DNA of 64,000 bases, from assembly GCF_033568475.1 (NCBI RefSeq), contig NC_133122.1, positions 148,876,861 to 148,940,860 on the forward strand. The letters are read 5' to 3'. The notes under the pieces are model-generated. The model saw only the letters and a program-made list of their open reading frames with translations, searched no databases and was not told the DNA's origin. How positions within the stretch are numbered: the first letter of the stretch is position 1; the number at the start of each line of letters is the position of its first letter. The translations under genes were made by a program, and so were the position numbers. Positions 36,020 through 47,990 of the stretch are shown one piece after another. The DNA comes from Henckelia pumila. Taxonomy: Eukaryota; Streptophyta; Magnoliopsida; Lamiales; Gesneriaceae.

Positions 36020-37058
36020 TTAATCAATGTCTTCGAAATCATTCAAAAAATCTGCAGTATTGAAACTAGTTGAACCAATTAAATGGTCACTATTTTCAAC
36101 AAAATTGGTCTCTTTTCCTTTCCCCTTTGTCGATTCTTTATAGAGCTTACATAGGGGTTCGACAAATATGTGACCAATGTCCTGGAGTGCCACATCTATA
36201 ACAAACACTCTCAGATCTTTTTGAGTGATTTTCATTTTCACTCGTATTTTCATGCTGCCTTTTTGGTGGGTGGTTCGTGACGTTCTTTTGAGATGAGTTA
36301 TTGAAATAACTATCTCGATTATTTTCATATCCACGGCCACGACCACGACCGCGATAATTTTTACGTCCACGTCCACGCCCACGCCCACTTCCTCGACCTC
36401 GTCCACGACCAAATTCTGGTCTATGTCTTTGATTTTGGTTTTCATTTTTCATTACGACATTTGCTTCAGGAAATGCCGTTGATCCAGTGGGTCGGGATTG
36501 ATGATTTCTTATTAACAATTCATTGTTCTTTTCCGCCACAAGAAGACATGCAATGAGTTCAGAATATCTCGTAAAACCACGCAGTCTATACTGTTGCTGT
36601 AGAGTTATATTTGATACGTGAAAAGTGAAAAATGTTTTCTCAAGCATTTCCATCTCTGTGACTTCAAGTCCACAAAATTTTAATTGCGAGACTATTCGAT
36701 ACATCGCAGAATTATAATCACTGACTTTTTTAAAGTCTTGGATTCTCAACGAATTCCATTCATCACGGGCGGTTGGAAGTATCACTTCCCTTATATGCTC
36801 AAATCTTTCTTTCAACCCTTTCCATAAAATCATTGGGTCTTTTTCTGTGAGATACTCACATTTCAACCCTTCATCAAGATGTCGGCGTAAGAAAATCATT
36901 GTCTTTGCTTTATCTTGTGAGGTTGATATATTAATTTCTTTGATGGTATCACTTAGACCCAATGACTCAAGATGCATCTCTACATCGAGAGTTCATGACA
37001 TATAATTCTTTCCAGTGATATCGAGCGCAACGAATTCAATCTTTGCCAAATTTGACAT
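36020..37058 (-). pseudogene. copia gag pseudogene
   Basis: The likely start is ATG at 37058-37056 (MSNLAKIEFVALDI). A TGA at 36993-36995 interrupts it after 21 codons. The rest reads as a copia nucleocapsid: a UBN2-like capsid region, an Arg/Gly-rich basic stretch near 36360-36410, and a CCHC zinc knuckle CYRCGTPGHWSHIC near 36155-36200. Just after the knuckle the frame changes, and a second frame continues to a stop at 36020. The gag and pol frames are separated by about 60 bp. Confidence 0.88.
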
Positions 37059-37480
37059 GGTGGTACTAGAAAAATAACAATGAATTTTATTAGTTAATTT
37101 CTATTAGTATGATAATACAAAATAATGGAAGGACGAAAATTACAAGTGCGTATATAAATAGATAAAAAATTTGTGGTGGAAAATCGCCGGTGAGTACAAA
37201 ACTCGTGAGCATGATGATCATAGTCGTTATGAAAAATAGCCTTAGAAAGGTCAAAAACTCCATCTTCTTCTTTTTCGAAAAAAAACCGAGGAGAAAATAT
37301 TTTGAGAGAAAGAGTGAATTTGGTGTGATTGAAAATGAGTTTGAGTGAACATATTTATAGGGCAAAAATTAGCCGTTTGTGACCGTTGGGGGTAAAGAAA
37401 AAAAATCGAGTATGTGTTGAATAAAAATTTGTGATAATGATGCAATGCATATAATGATAATCATAATTAAATAATTATGT

Positions 37481-37775
37481 ATATCATATCACATTATTAT
37501 AAGGTCAGTGTCGTAGACAGCCTTTTATATAATGTTGTGAAATTATACCAATATAGTTAGTATAAAGTCAGGTATAGTATATCATATCACATTATTATAA
37601 GATCGGTGTCGTAGACAACCTTTTATATAATAACATGAGATTATACAAATATGGTTAGTATATAAATACACAATAATATATATCATATCATGTTATTATA
37701 AGTTCAGTGTCATAGACAACCTTTTATATAATAACATGAAATTATATATTAATATAGTTAATATATATACATAAT
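37481..37775 (-). repeat. Three tandem repeats in the copia leader
   Basis: Three copies of a unit of about 98-101 bp start near 37481, 37579 and 37680 with ATATCATATCAC or ATATCATATCATG. Each contains CAGTGTC.TAGACA.CCTTTT or a close variant. They lie between the 5' LTR and gag, where packaging and dimerisation signals are expected in LTR elements. Their role is unknown. Confidence 0.8.
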
Positions 37776-38060
37776 AAATATATATCACGTTATTGTTTAA
37801 AAACCTTAGAGGCTTTTATACTTGTCGTATCCCTTACCGAGAGTGTGGGATGTCGTCTTAACATCCTCCCAGGATTTATAACAAGTTTTGATAAAAAAAA
37901 CTTATTTTTTCATAACATGATATTATATATTAATATATACACAATAAAAATATATAAACAGTAAAATAAAAATTCTTACTTGTTGAATATTTTTGACTTC
38001 TTCTTGTATTTTGGAGCGTCGGAAAATATAGAGAACCTTCGAGCGATCGTGCTGATAACG

Positions 38061-38336
38061 TGTTGTGAAAAAGTAAAAATTTACGATAAAAAGTAAATAC
38101 TCCAAAAACTTAAAATATATCAAACTCTACACTTTATAATATTTTTCTCTCAACTCAATTGTATTTTTCATCACAAATGAAGACCTATTTATAGATCCAC
38201 ATTTGAGATTAGTCCAAAAATAAATACATCATCATCTACATCATCACACACTAATTTTCCACATTTTACAATTCAATATTCAACATTCAACATTCAATAT
38301 TCAACATAATATTAATAATAATAATATTTTTCAACA
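38061..38336 (-). repeat. 5' LTR of the copia element
   Basis: This 276-bp LTR is nearly identical to the one at 31972-32247. As the upstream LTR of a minus-strand element it would carry the promoter. Its outer edge is 292 bp from the TPR-DnaJ stop codon, in the same orientation. Confidence 0.95.
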
Positions 38337-38628
38337 ATATATATATCAATGTTAAGAGTGACACAACTCTTGAACACATCGTACAAAGAATCGATTGTTT
38401 TGTATATATATCGGGAAAGAGCTTCCAACAAGTGAAGAACAGAGCAACCACAAAATTTCAGGGGGTATTTTTTTGTGTATGCTGACATATTTTACACAGT
38501 TTAAATAGGGGGCAAAAAAAAAAAAACCACCGGCAACTAGGTGAAGTGTGGCATAAACTCGAGGCGTGAGCAAAAAAAATCCCCGCCCCACACCTAATGT
38601 TGTAATAAAAAAGATGAGAAAAAACAAT

Positions 38629-41600
38629 TTAATAGTTGCTCCGCCATCGGTCGTGCCAATACCTCCGGCTGTTGGGTCTTTCAGATGAGGTGTCAAAACC
38701 AGCTTGTCTACCAGACCAGCTTCCTCTTTCAAACGGCGAACTGTAAGACGTTGAGGGGCTTCCAGAATTGCTACTTTTATTGTTATTTGTTGAAACATTC
38801 CTCATCTTCTCTTCGTTATCATACTTTGCTCTCTGTCAAAAAAAAATTCTCATTGGTAGGCCATATATACATGTCACAACCCAATCTTTAGATATTTGGA
38901 AGTCAACATCATAATTGAATGATACGGCAAATTTTTTCGACTGAGTATTTTTCCCCTTGCCTTAACTGTGAGCATCTTGATACGATTGTGCACATATGAT
39001 GTTTTCAAAATAAATGCAACAAATACGATCATTTTTTTTTGTTAGGAGGTGGGGTGGGTAGGTAAGTGAAATATAGTGACCAACTGGTCTGGCCAGATGA
39101 TTTCTCCAAATAATCTAGAAAATAAGATGTACTTCCACTGTTTCTGGCTTTATTTCTTTTTTCATGAAATAATATAATGCAATTCCATGAATATAGCACC
39201 TTGGAAGAATCTGAGAGTCCTGTGTATGCCTCTCCGATGACTTTAAATAGCTTGTCAGCATCACTGTGAATTTTCTCACCAACATCCTTCCACAAAGTCC
39301 CATCGTATCCTACATCATTCTTGATCAAGAACTGAATAGCCTATATGAGCACAAACTTCGTCAAAGTAAGCAAATACCCAAGAAGAAGTTGACCAACTTG
39401 AATGAGAGAGAAAGGGACAGAAAGCAAAGACCTTATCCGGATGATGTCTGAGAGCTGCCTTTCTGTAAGCTTTCTTAATCTCAGATTCTGTATCAGAAGC
39501 TTTGACTCCTCTGCAGGTCAGAATTTAGATTAATCGGTGACATTTCTCAGCAAGGAAAATGGAAAAGTAACATGGTTGATAGACTTACAAAATGAGGTAA
39601 AAATTCAAAGGAATTTCCTTTTTGGCTTGCTCTTCTATTTTCGAAAATAGTCGACGAGCTTTTCTTAAATCCTTTCCGTTGCTTCCGCCTGATCTATTTT
39701 GAGAACCAGACTGGCGAGTCTTTTCTTGTAATCGACTTTCAAGAAGAGAGATCAGTTTCTGCAGATCATCAATTGCCTGCTTGTAGTCTCTGATTGTCTC
39801 GTGTAAAGTGGCTCTCCTAGATATTGCCTGCAAAGTGATGTAAGTAGACATGTCAGCAAGAGAAATGTATAAAAATAACATGAAACCACAAAAAAAGGAT
39901 TACATACTTATTGTATTTTCAAGGCCATATCATCTATGAGTGAATCGATCGGTTATGTTTCAAGACCATCTCATCTATGAGTATAATGAAAATACAAAAT
40001 AAAAGGGGATTATCCACATCACCAGGGGAAAAAAAAAGTTCTACCAAATAAATCATCGACTGGTACAGACAAGTAAATATCACATTGTCGATGAAAAAGG
40101 ATAATGCTTCAAAGTATATCTCCAAAAATTATGGATAACATAAAGGGGAAAATGAAGACGACTGACTATGTAGCCGAAATTATGCCAAAAATTTCTAGTC
40201 GCTTTTTGGTTATGTAGCCTAACCTTTTGGTAATTTTCATCCAAAGCAATGGCTACACTACAATCTGCAATTGCATCAACAATCTGACCAATTGATTGGT
40301 ATGCAGCGGCACGATTGCAGAAGCAGATAGCCATGAAAGGGCGTGAATCAACACTTTTCGATATAGCCACAGTGTAATGCTCCACAGCTTCTGTATACCT
40401 TCCAGACTGAAAGGCTTCATTTCCAGATTTCTGTAGTGACCAGTAAAAGAATTGTATCATAATCTGTTAGACAGTATCGCATTCCTGGGGGGAAAAGGCA
40501 AAAAATACTCTCCATTAAATATAATGGAATTGCAACATTTCGATAAATCAGTCTCAAAAGAGAAATCGAATATTCAAACTTGGTGAATGCAAAGGTGCAT
40601 GAACTGATACGAAAATTAGAACATAGAACTCTAACAAAGATACAAGGTAAAACGCAACAGCTAAGTCAATCGTTCTACAACTAAACATGGAATGGAGCAA
40701 ATACTTCAAGAATATTAATAACAAAACCCAAGTGCATAAGAACAGGTCAAAAACATGTTCACATATATATATATACACACACACGGAAATGCTATGCTGC
40801 CAACCCGGTTGGCATCATACTGTGGGCAGTCTGTCCACGTGGTGCCCACGTGGCAGCCACATGGATTTTATTTATTTTTTATAAAAATAAAGGAAAATGT
40901 TGGAGAAAATTCTCCAAGACGCTTCATCTCTCCCAACTTCACGACCATGTTTCTCTCTAAGGTAAGCTAGGGTATTTTGTACCTCTCGTCCCGCCTCGCC
41001 ACCGCTCCTCACACTCACTGCACCACTTGTCGGTGCATATTAGCGCATCCCATTTCCGAATTCGTGGATTAATCTCTTTCTGGCTTCGTCCACACGTAAA
41101 GACCGAAGAAATCCCCAGAAAGCAAAACACATTTTGTTCTTCTTTTTCTGTTCTAAAGTAATCAGAAAATTTTCCTGTTGCTTTTGGATTTTTATCCCCA
41201 TTCTTTTCAGTTCATTCCCGTCGAAAACCCAGGAAAAGGGGTTAGGAAGAAAAATGCAGTGAGTTGTGAGATTTTTGGGGTTTTTTCCTTCGCAGCCATG
41301 GCGATTATCGTACTCTTTCCTTTTCTGCAATCTTTTTTCTCTGCAGCCATGGTGCTGAAGCTATTACATCATCTCAAGTCGATTCATATCTCAGAATCAT
41401 TCACGATCGGGGAAAATTCACCTTCTCTCCAACATTTTCCTTTTATCTTTTTTTAAAAAAATAGTAAAATTTATGTTGCTGACACGTGGGCGCCACGTGG
41501 AAAGATGCCCACAGTATGCTGCCAACCGGGCATTTCCGAGTGTGTGTGTGAGTGTGTGTATCACTAGTTGTACTATACCTTCAGGTGTAAAAGTTCACGT

Positions 41601-44600
41601 ATAGATGAAGCTAAAGTACTCGCAGATTCTTGAGTTATGTCTCCAGACCTGCACATTGAAATATCAAGATCTCAATAAACTTCACAGTGAGGATGCAAAC
41701 ACGGTATTTAAGGCAAATCAGGTTTACTTCGTGGTGATGGGCAGTTTCTCTACTTGTTCTATCAAATCAAGAGCCACGTCAAGCCTTCCTAGATGATAGT
41801 GGGACTTGGTTTGTAGATACCACCTCCACAACCTAGCATAAGAACTTCTGCAGCTTCGATCATCCAGATGATCAGGTGTTAAGTTCTTTTCAGCAATGTC
41901 AAGAGTTTGCTCACACAGTTTAATCAATTCATGATACATCCGCAACTGTTACAATAACATTTAAAATTAAAGATCCCTCATAAATTTGAATTCAGGTTTG
42001 TTATTCAACAAGCAAAAATGTCTCCAAGATATTGAATTGGTACATACAAAGCACAGAGCCCTTCCTTTCATCTCAAGTAATTTCTCTGAGTACAAGCTTA
42101 TTGACAAGGCCTCTGCAATGCTCTCCAGAGCACCTTTCACAGCATCATGGGATCCTTCTTTCAAGAGTTTCTCAGACTCATGCATAAGGTTGGAGACTCT
42201 CTGCCCACCACAAATTTTGTCAATCAAAAATGATTCAGGAAATGCCAATTTTTTTCTTTTTAATGATGCCAAATACTTAGCATTTCAGCCAATGAAATAT
42301 TGATAAAGGGGAAGTGCAGGACAGTTAGAAGGCTGATATTAGCACTCCGTTTGTAGCATTCAAAGGAAACAACAAAAAGTACTTGATTTAAAAATCACAT
42401 AACCCAGATTTCCATTCCTCAAGTGATAATCAATTTCTTCTTGAGCAAAACTGATAATTTCTGGTTCTCGATTCTTCTCTAAATGAATTAAACCCATGAT
42501 CATTGTATCCAAGATGCAAGGTCCTAATGAACAACAAGCATGTCGTCCTTCCCTTAAAATTTGAACTTTTGAACAATTTTCTTTCATAGCAGTAAAAGTG
42601 ATGGTACCTTATAGTTTTTGTAAAAATGATCTCATCTTTGAGATACCATGGGATCTATTTATCCTAGGTCGTTATTTGATTCTAAAACCCATAGTAGTAA
42701 GGATCAGGATGAGAAACTCAATTAATATCCATATGCCCAGCCAAACACATGTAAAAAAGGATATGTCTGTTATCACACTGCTTCCTTTACTCCCAGAAAT
42801 TTCTTACATAAAACAAAGCATAAATGCCTTGAATATTATGCTCAATCACAGCATAAGTAAACTTTCAAGCTAAACATAATTCCGAAAAACAATAATGTCT
42901 CACCTTTGCCCTTTGTAGGCGATCAGCAGCTTCAATTGTAACTCTCCTGTCTAAGCACACATTAGTCCCTGATTCCAAGCATTTATTGTAACAATTAATC
43001 GCGTCTTCAACTTCACCCAATACCAAATGACAACTACAATTTACAAAGAAAATAATTAAAAAAATTAATTACTAGGTCTAGTCAACGGTTACACAAATTA
43101 AAAGACAAAAACGTAGTCTAGTATAATTGATGAAAAGACTCGAGACTGAAAACAAGAAAGAGAGACTAAAAGAAAAGGTACATACGTCCCAGCCCTTAAG
43201 ATAACCTTGAAAAAGTTTGGGTCTGAGGCTGCAGCCAATGTACAATCACTTATGGCTTCTCGCATCCTCCCTAGAGTCATTCTTGTGGCAGCACGGTTGC
43301 TATAGCAGAGCAGTATGCCTGGTTTCCCCTGGTTATTGGTTCGTGGGGTAGAATTTATACCCATCGTGTAAAACTCCTCAGCTTTAGAAAATTTCCCAGC
43401 TTGGTATGCCTGGTTTCCCCTGGATGAGATTATAACAATTTGCTCAAGTATAAATTATTGTACACGAAAATGATCAATAAAAAATTAAATCCAAAGTCAA
43501 CAGGCCGAAAAAGTTTTTATCCTAGAATTAAAATGACGAGTACAAAAATAAGCATGACAAGGTTATCATAAAACAACGGAAATATTACTATGACAAAACT
43601 TTACCTTATTCTCCAGAGCTCACAAGTGTCATGAGTCGCAGTACCTTCAGAGCCTGGCCTAGAATTTTCTTTTCCAACATTATCACGTTGGACTGTGTGA
43701 TTTGAACCGACTTTCAATTTATACTTTTTCTTGTATTGATGTCTTATTGCTGCTAAGCCCTCTTGTGCATGTAATGAAGTAGATAAATTTGAATTGCTCT
43801 CATCATCATGCAACTTTTCATTATCCTCCACCAAATCTTTTATAAGCCCAGCATGTTCTCCTTGTACTCCTGAATCGATAACTGCAGGGGGTGCTTTGCT
43901 GCAATCACTATTTTGATAAGGAGAAATAACCATGGGGGAACCACACTTGGGAGATTCATGATTTTTCTGGGAAATGTCTACTTGATTCTCATGATCCTGA
44001 CCAGACAACTGTTGCATCACAGTTCGTTCTCTTAACTTTCCATTTGCCTTCTTCCATTTTTTGCTTTTTGTATGTTTCCTATTTGAGTTACTGGCCATGT
44101 GATCAACACTTGAAAAGGAGAACTTCAAATCCATATCAGATGAATCTAATCCAGCCAGCTTGCTGGTAAAGTTTATCCCATCATTCTCATCTTTATTCAT
44201 AGTCGGTACATGAGAAAATTTGCCACTTTGACAACTTTCAATTTCAACAGAGGAAAAAAAAGATGAAGACTTATTTAACTGAGTATTATCATGAGACAAC
44301 GGACTCTTATCTGGAGTCTTCTCACTCAAATTTTTCAGATGATTTTCATTCATCGAACCATGGATTTTCTGGTTGCTTTGAAACACAAACACATTATTTA
44401 CACTGGCACACATGTTGCTACTGCATTTTGCTGCCTTGTCAGCGCCTGCTCCAGAACTACCAATGTTCAACCGCTTCATCTCATTGGTTAAATTAAAAAC
44501 GTGGCCTTCCTCGAAAACACCTTCTGTATTACAATCACAAGTAGATCCTCCATTTCTGCACGAGCCAATTTTGTAGTCATGCTCCACGAAACTTTTGCTC

Positions 44601-45802
44601 TCTTCAGCTTTTTCCTTGTTCAATTGATTCATCTCGTGAACAAGTTTAGTACTTGCATCACTGCTGAAAACCTCCCTGGCTCTCAAACCTCCAAAGATAA
44701 AAACACCATTGGGACAACCATTCTGAAACTCAGTATCAAAAACTGTATTCTCTATGCCCCCATCTCTAACATCAGACGAACAACAAGGATTTTTCTCGAG
44801 ATCTATACTTGTCTTGGAATCACTATATGAACCAAACATATAATTCACATTATCTTTTCCAGTGCCATCAACAGAATCAGAAGATAATCTGACACAAGGA
44901 GGGGAGACCTTCTCGGAATCTCCATAAGAGCCCAATTCAACTTCGGCCCTCACATCAGGTACCACATTTCCAACTTTTTCGAATGCATCATTGTCAGATA
45001 GTTTGCCAGGATTTTGACACTGCGGACCAAAATTACACTTCACAGATCCACTCCCACAAGCACCAAACACAAAATTGGCACTTTTAGCTTTGCCAAACTC
45101 ATCATTACTCTGTTGACATCCATTTTTCTCTACATGGTGTTGGTCTAACTTCACACGTGAAGTGGAATCATACTTATCAGAACCAAAAACATCAACTTTA
45201 GGGGACTCATCTACTTTCACCGTAGGGCAGCCAGCCTTCCTAGCACAAAAAATAAAAGTACCATTTTTCAAGCTAGCATCTAAATTTGAGCTACTTCTGT
45301 CAGAGGCAAAACAAAGGTTTCCATCTTTTGAGTGTGAATTAGATGTTGAACTAGTCAAACTAGAACCAAAACAAGAAGTCTCGAATTGTTCAAATTTTCC
45401 ATTTATCTCTGCATTCCTTTCACTCTCAGTTGATCCCAAATATTCATCACAACCCCCCAACACATTCCCCAACTCACCATCAGCTTTAAGTTCCCTATGA
45501 AAACCATTTAACCCCAAATCAATGCTCGCAGAATTTAGAACACCGAGAGAAGCTCCCATCTGTTTTCTACTCATCCTTTTCGGCCTCGGTTTCATTCTAC
45601 CTGAAAGATGAGAAATTTCGGAGCCCATTTTCGAGCAATCAAATCCAGCTGTGTCGCTTGAACTGGAAGTAAAATCGAAAGGTCGGCAAGACATTGAATC
45701 CCGATTGGTTTCGCAATCTGTCTTGGGCATTTCAAAAGCCGGTTGCGCTGTTGTGATCGGCGGTGACATGTTACTGAAAGGGTTTAGGTTTTGGATTTCC
45801 AC
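38629..45802 (-). CDS. TPR and DnaJ domain protein (TPR15/TPR16-like)
   Basis: This is a probable HSP70/HSP90 co-chaperone with tetratricopeptide repeats and a C-terminal J domain. Eleven exons join in phase on the minus strand: 45802-43605, 43419-43186, 43033-42904, 42200-42048, 41945-41728, 41648-41579, 40430-40224, 39827-39589, 39510-39432, 39340-39200, 38832-38629. The product is 1290 aa. Residues 1-730 are a Ser-rich, low-complexity region with five FxFG-like motifs. TPRs follow at about 735-850 (GNQAYQAGKFSKAEEFY) and 1000-1090 (KSGNEAFQSGRYTEAVEHY). The J domain at about 1142-1220 keeps the HPD tripeptide (RHHPDK) that stimulates HSP70. The C-terminus is basic and aromatic (RRYWHDRWRSNY). 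Intron 3 holds an odd ORF and intron 6 a foldback element. It resembles Arabidopsis TPR15/TPR16. Confidence 0.92.
40785..41537. mobile_element. Foldback transposon inside a TPR-DnaJ intron
   Basis: The ends are inverted: GGAAATGCTATGCTGCC on the left and, on the opposite strand from the right end, GGAAATGCCCGGTTGGCAGC. The similarity continues through ACTGTGGGCA, CCACGTGG.GCCCACGTG and AAAGGAAAATGTTGGAGA, giving long inverted arms with gaps. The flanks are CA and GT microsatellites that extend the inverted symmetry, so the target duplication is unclear. The interior (40950-41400) is less AT-rich than usual here and may be captured host sequence. The GGAAA start recalls the two Mutator-like MITEs. 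Confidence 0.75.
42360..42587 (-). other. Unexplained 75-codon ORF in an intron
   Basis: Between exons 3 and 4 of the TPR-DnaJ gene, the minus strand has an ORF with a protein-like composition (QILREGRHACCSLGPCILD, then AQEEIDYHLRNGNLGYV). Aligning the exons with the TPR15 family leaves no room for it, and its ends lack obvious splice sites in phase. It may be a captured fragment of another gene or chance. I do not recognise the sequence. Confidence 0.3.
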
Positions 45803-46242
45803 TCAGTTTATTTGAACGTTGCAATTACGATATTTTTTTTTCTTTTTTTCTCGAAATCCTTGATTTTTTTTTGAAACGACTACGAAGTTTTTCAAAGATG
45901 TTGACTCCAGCAAGAGATTAAATTGAGAAAGTTAATATTAAGAAGAAACAACAACTACTATTATCGTAGTTTTATTATGAGATATGAATTTCACCAAATT
46001 AATTAAAATTAGTTTTTAAATAATATATATTTTTTTTTTTACGGTAAGTAAATCATCCATTATAATATTAATCAATCAAAACAGAAATTTTTTTTAAAGA
46101 AAGAGAAAAAAAAAAACAATATTTTGCGTGACCATAAAATTTCCTAAAGAATATAAATTTTTAATTATAATAATAAATAAAATCACTAAAATGCATCTCC
46201 CCCCGAACCCACAAATAGCTGATTGGCCTCTTATATACAAAC

Positions 46243-46245
<3 letters not shown>

Positions 46246-46333
<88 letters not shown>

Positions 46334-46334
46334 T
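46246..46334. repeat. TTA trinucleotide microsatellite
   Basis: About 29 uninterrupted TTA units lie between two divergently transcribed genes. It is likely to vary in length between individuals. Confidence 0.95.
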
Positions 46335-46554
46335 TTATTTATTATTTATTTTTTTTTGGAAAAGTATATACAAGCTTTATTATGCATATCTTAATGGTAT
46401 TTTGCATATATTTTATTTAAAATACACAAAATATATGTGTGGCATATATCATTTCTAATCTATACGATATATAAACTATAAAGTAAGAGTAATTTAGTAA
46501 TCTTTGGTATGCTCTTCTTTTTTTTTTTTATAAAAAAACTACGAAATTATGAAA

Positions 46555-46599
<45 letters not shown>

Positions 46600-47216
46600 T
46601 CAAATATTTTTAAAAAATATATTATATTTTATAAGATACGCAAAACATAATATTTATATATAACAACATAAACACAATTTTTGTGCATTGTTGCTATTAT
46701 GATTTATGTCTAATGTTACGATATATAATTTATTGCATTTAGATATTGCAAATTACGATATTAATATAGTTTTTTTTTTAGTCAGATATTAATATAGTTA
46801 TTGATTTTAAAAAATATAATAAAATATAGTTATTATTTAACAATAATAAACATATTATATAAAGACTGAAGCAATTATTAAGTAATTATTATGTTATAGG
46901 GTTAATTGAACCAGAACCCACGAAGATGGTATAAAACCTTTAAAAAATATTAATTGAATAATAGATAATCTTTTTTTTTTTTTTTTAAAAAGCAAATACA
47001 TTTATTTTTTAATAAAGAAAATTCGACCACATTTATCTCATTTATAAGAGGTTTATAACCTAATTTTTAAAATTACGAGATTTAAATGCAACGGCTTCCA
47101 AGTTGCCACCCTACATTTTACTTTACTTGATATTTATTTATACGATATTTTATAAACTTAAATTAAAATTTGAACTATAGTAATAGGAGTCACCATTCTT
47201 TATTCATACTATTAAT

Positions 47217-47226
47217 ATATATAAAT
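47217..47226 (+). promoter_or_regulatory. TATA box of the small repeat-protein gene
   Basis: TATATAAATA lies about 30 bp before a less AT-rich stretch that looks like the first exon (about 47249-47398, donor CCGG/GTAATG). Two ACGTGTC motifs (about 47247 and 47279), the core of abscisic-acid response elements, lie just downstream. Confidence 0.45.
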
Positions 47227-47248
47227 ATAATATAATTTTAGAAACTAC

Positions 47249-47398
47249 GTGTCTTCGTCATCGTTGCACAAGCGCGATACGTGTCCGATGCTATGGTGTA
47301 CACATTTGCGTCCTAAAATCCGATTACCAGATTCATCAGAAATTTCGAAAGGGTGGCCAAGAATTCTGGACTTTATTGGATTCAACGCTTCTTTCCGG
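47249..47398 (+). other. Inferred 5' UTR exon of the small repeat-protein gene
   Basis: The stretch is less AT-rich than its surroundings and ends at the donor CTTTCCGG/GTAATG. The matching acceptor is ATACCAG/ATAGAATT, so the coding exon starts at 47954. An in-frame TAG at 47955-47957 means this exon is untranslated for the ATG at 47991. It is inferred without transcript data. Confidence 0.4.
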
Positions 47399-47990
47399 GT
47401 AATGGGTTATGCTTGTCTTACATTTACCGGAAATCAAATTCAAACTGGAATGACTATCTAATTTTCCTATTCATCTGCTGCTGCCTAATAGGTTGTTATT
47501 TGAGAGATCGAGTGCTGTATTGGTCTGATAACAGCTGGCCACTTTTTTTGAGATGTGAAAAAGTTAGAAATTTTGAGTTGGTCTCTGTATCTGGTCCATG
47601 ACTCTGTAGTTCAGTTTGAATTTCATCTTTGTTGAAAGTTTAATTCATTTCGTGTAGATATGGAGTCCTATCATTGCATTTTCCTATGGGAATGGTGCGA
47701 AATGGGTAATCTGTATAGGTGGCATGTGATACTCATTGCTTGATACTTTCTCTTATTTGGTGCCGTTATTGTTTTCGTAGCAGTCGATATTCCTAGTTCA
47801 TGCATTTCTGTATTAAATAATTATTGCAAACTCTGGTATCATTCCTGTTCTTTTCCCTGTTCCGTTGATATTTAACTTATTATGAAATTCCAGCATTTTA
47901 TTATGTTCAGAAGTTATCAACTCCTATACTTTTTTTAAAAAATCATATACCAGATAGAATTGGAGCCGGAAGAAAGACGGTGAGGTGGAC

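Larger units (their letters stand above)
31972..38336 (-). mobile_element. Ty1-copia LTR retrotransposon, complete but broken
   Basis: The element is 6365 bp with 276-bp LTRs at each end, TG...CA termini and a 5-bp target duplication ATATA at 31967-31971 and 38337-38341. Coding runs on the minus strand in the order gag, protease, integrase, reverse transcriptase and RNase H, which is the copia order. The polypurine tract (AAGGGGGAG on the minus strand, 32248-32256) abuts the 3' LTR. The sequence just inside the 5' LTR (CGTTATCAGCACGA on the minus strand) should be the primer-binding site, but I cannot match it to a tRNA. The two LTRs differ at only two sites that I can see, so insertion was recent. 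Both coding regions are disrupted. Confidence 0.95.
45803..47240. other. Divergent intergenic region
   Basis: This separates the start of the TPR-DnaJ gene (minus) from the small-protein gene (plus). It is AT-rich with a long TTA microsatellite at 46246-46334 and a TA run at about 46560-46594. The Leu- and Ile-rich ORFs there are translations of the microsatellite. A TATA box for the small-protein gene is at its right end; none is clear for the TPR-DnaJ gene. Confidence 0.65.

Noticed and set aside
43317-43424. An 18-bp phrase (ATGCCTGGTTTCCCCTGG) present twice in or at the edge of TPR-DnaJ exon 2
   Set aside because: It is short, and only one copy is at the splice site; the exon reads cleanly with the outer acceptor, so I treat it as chance or a minor duplication.
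46128-46420. ORFs rich in Leu or Ile
   Set aside because: They are translations of the TTA microsatellite in different frames.
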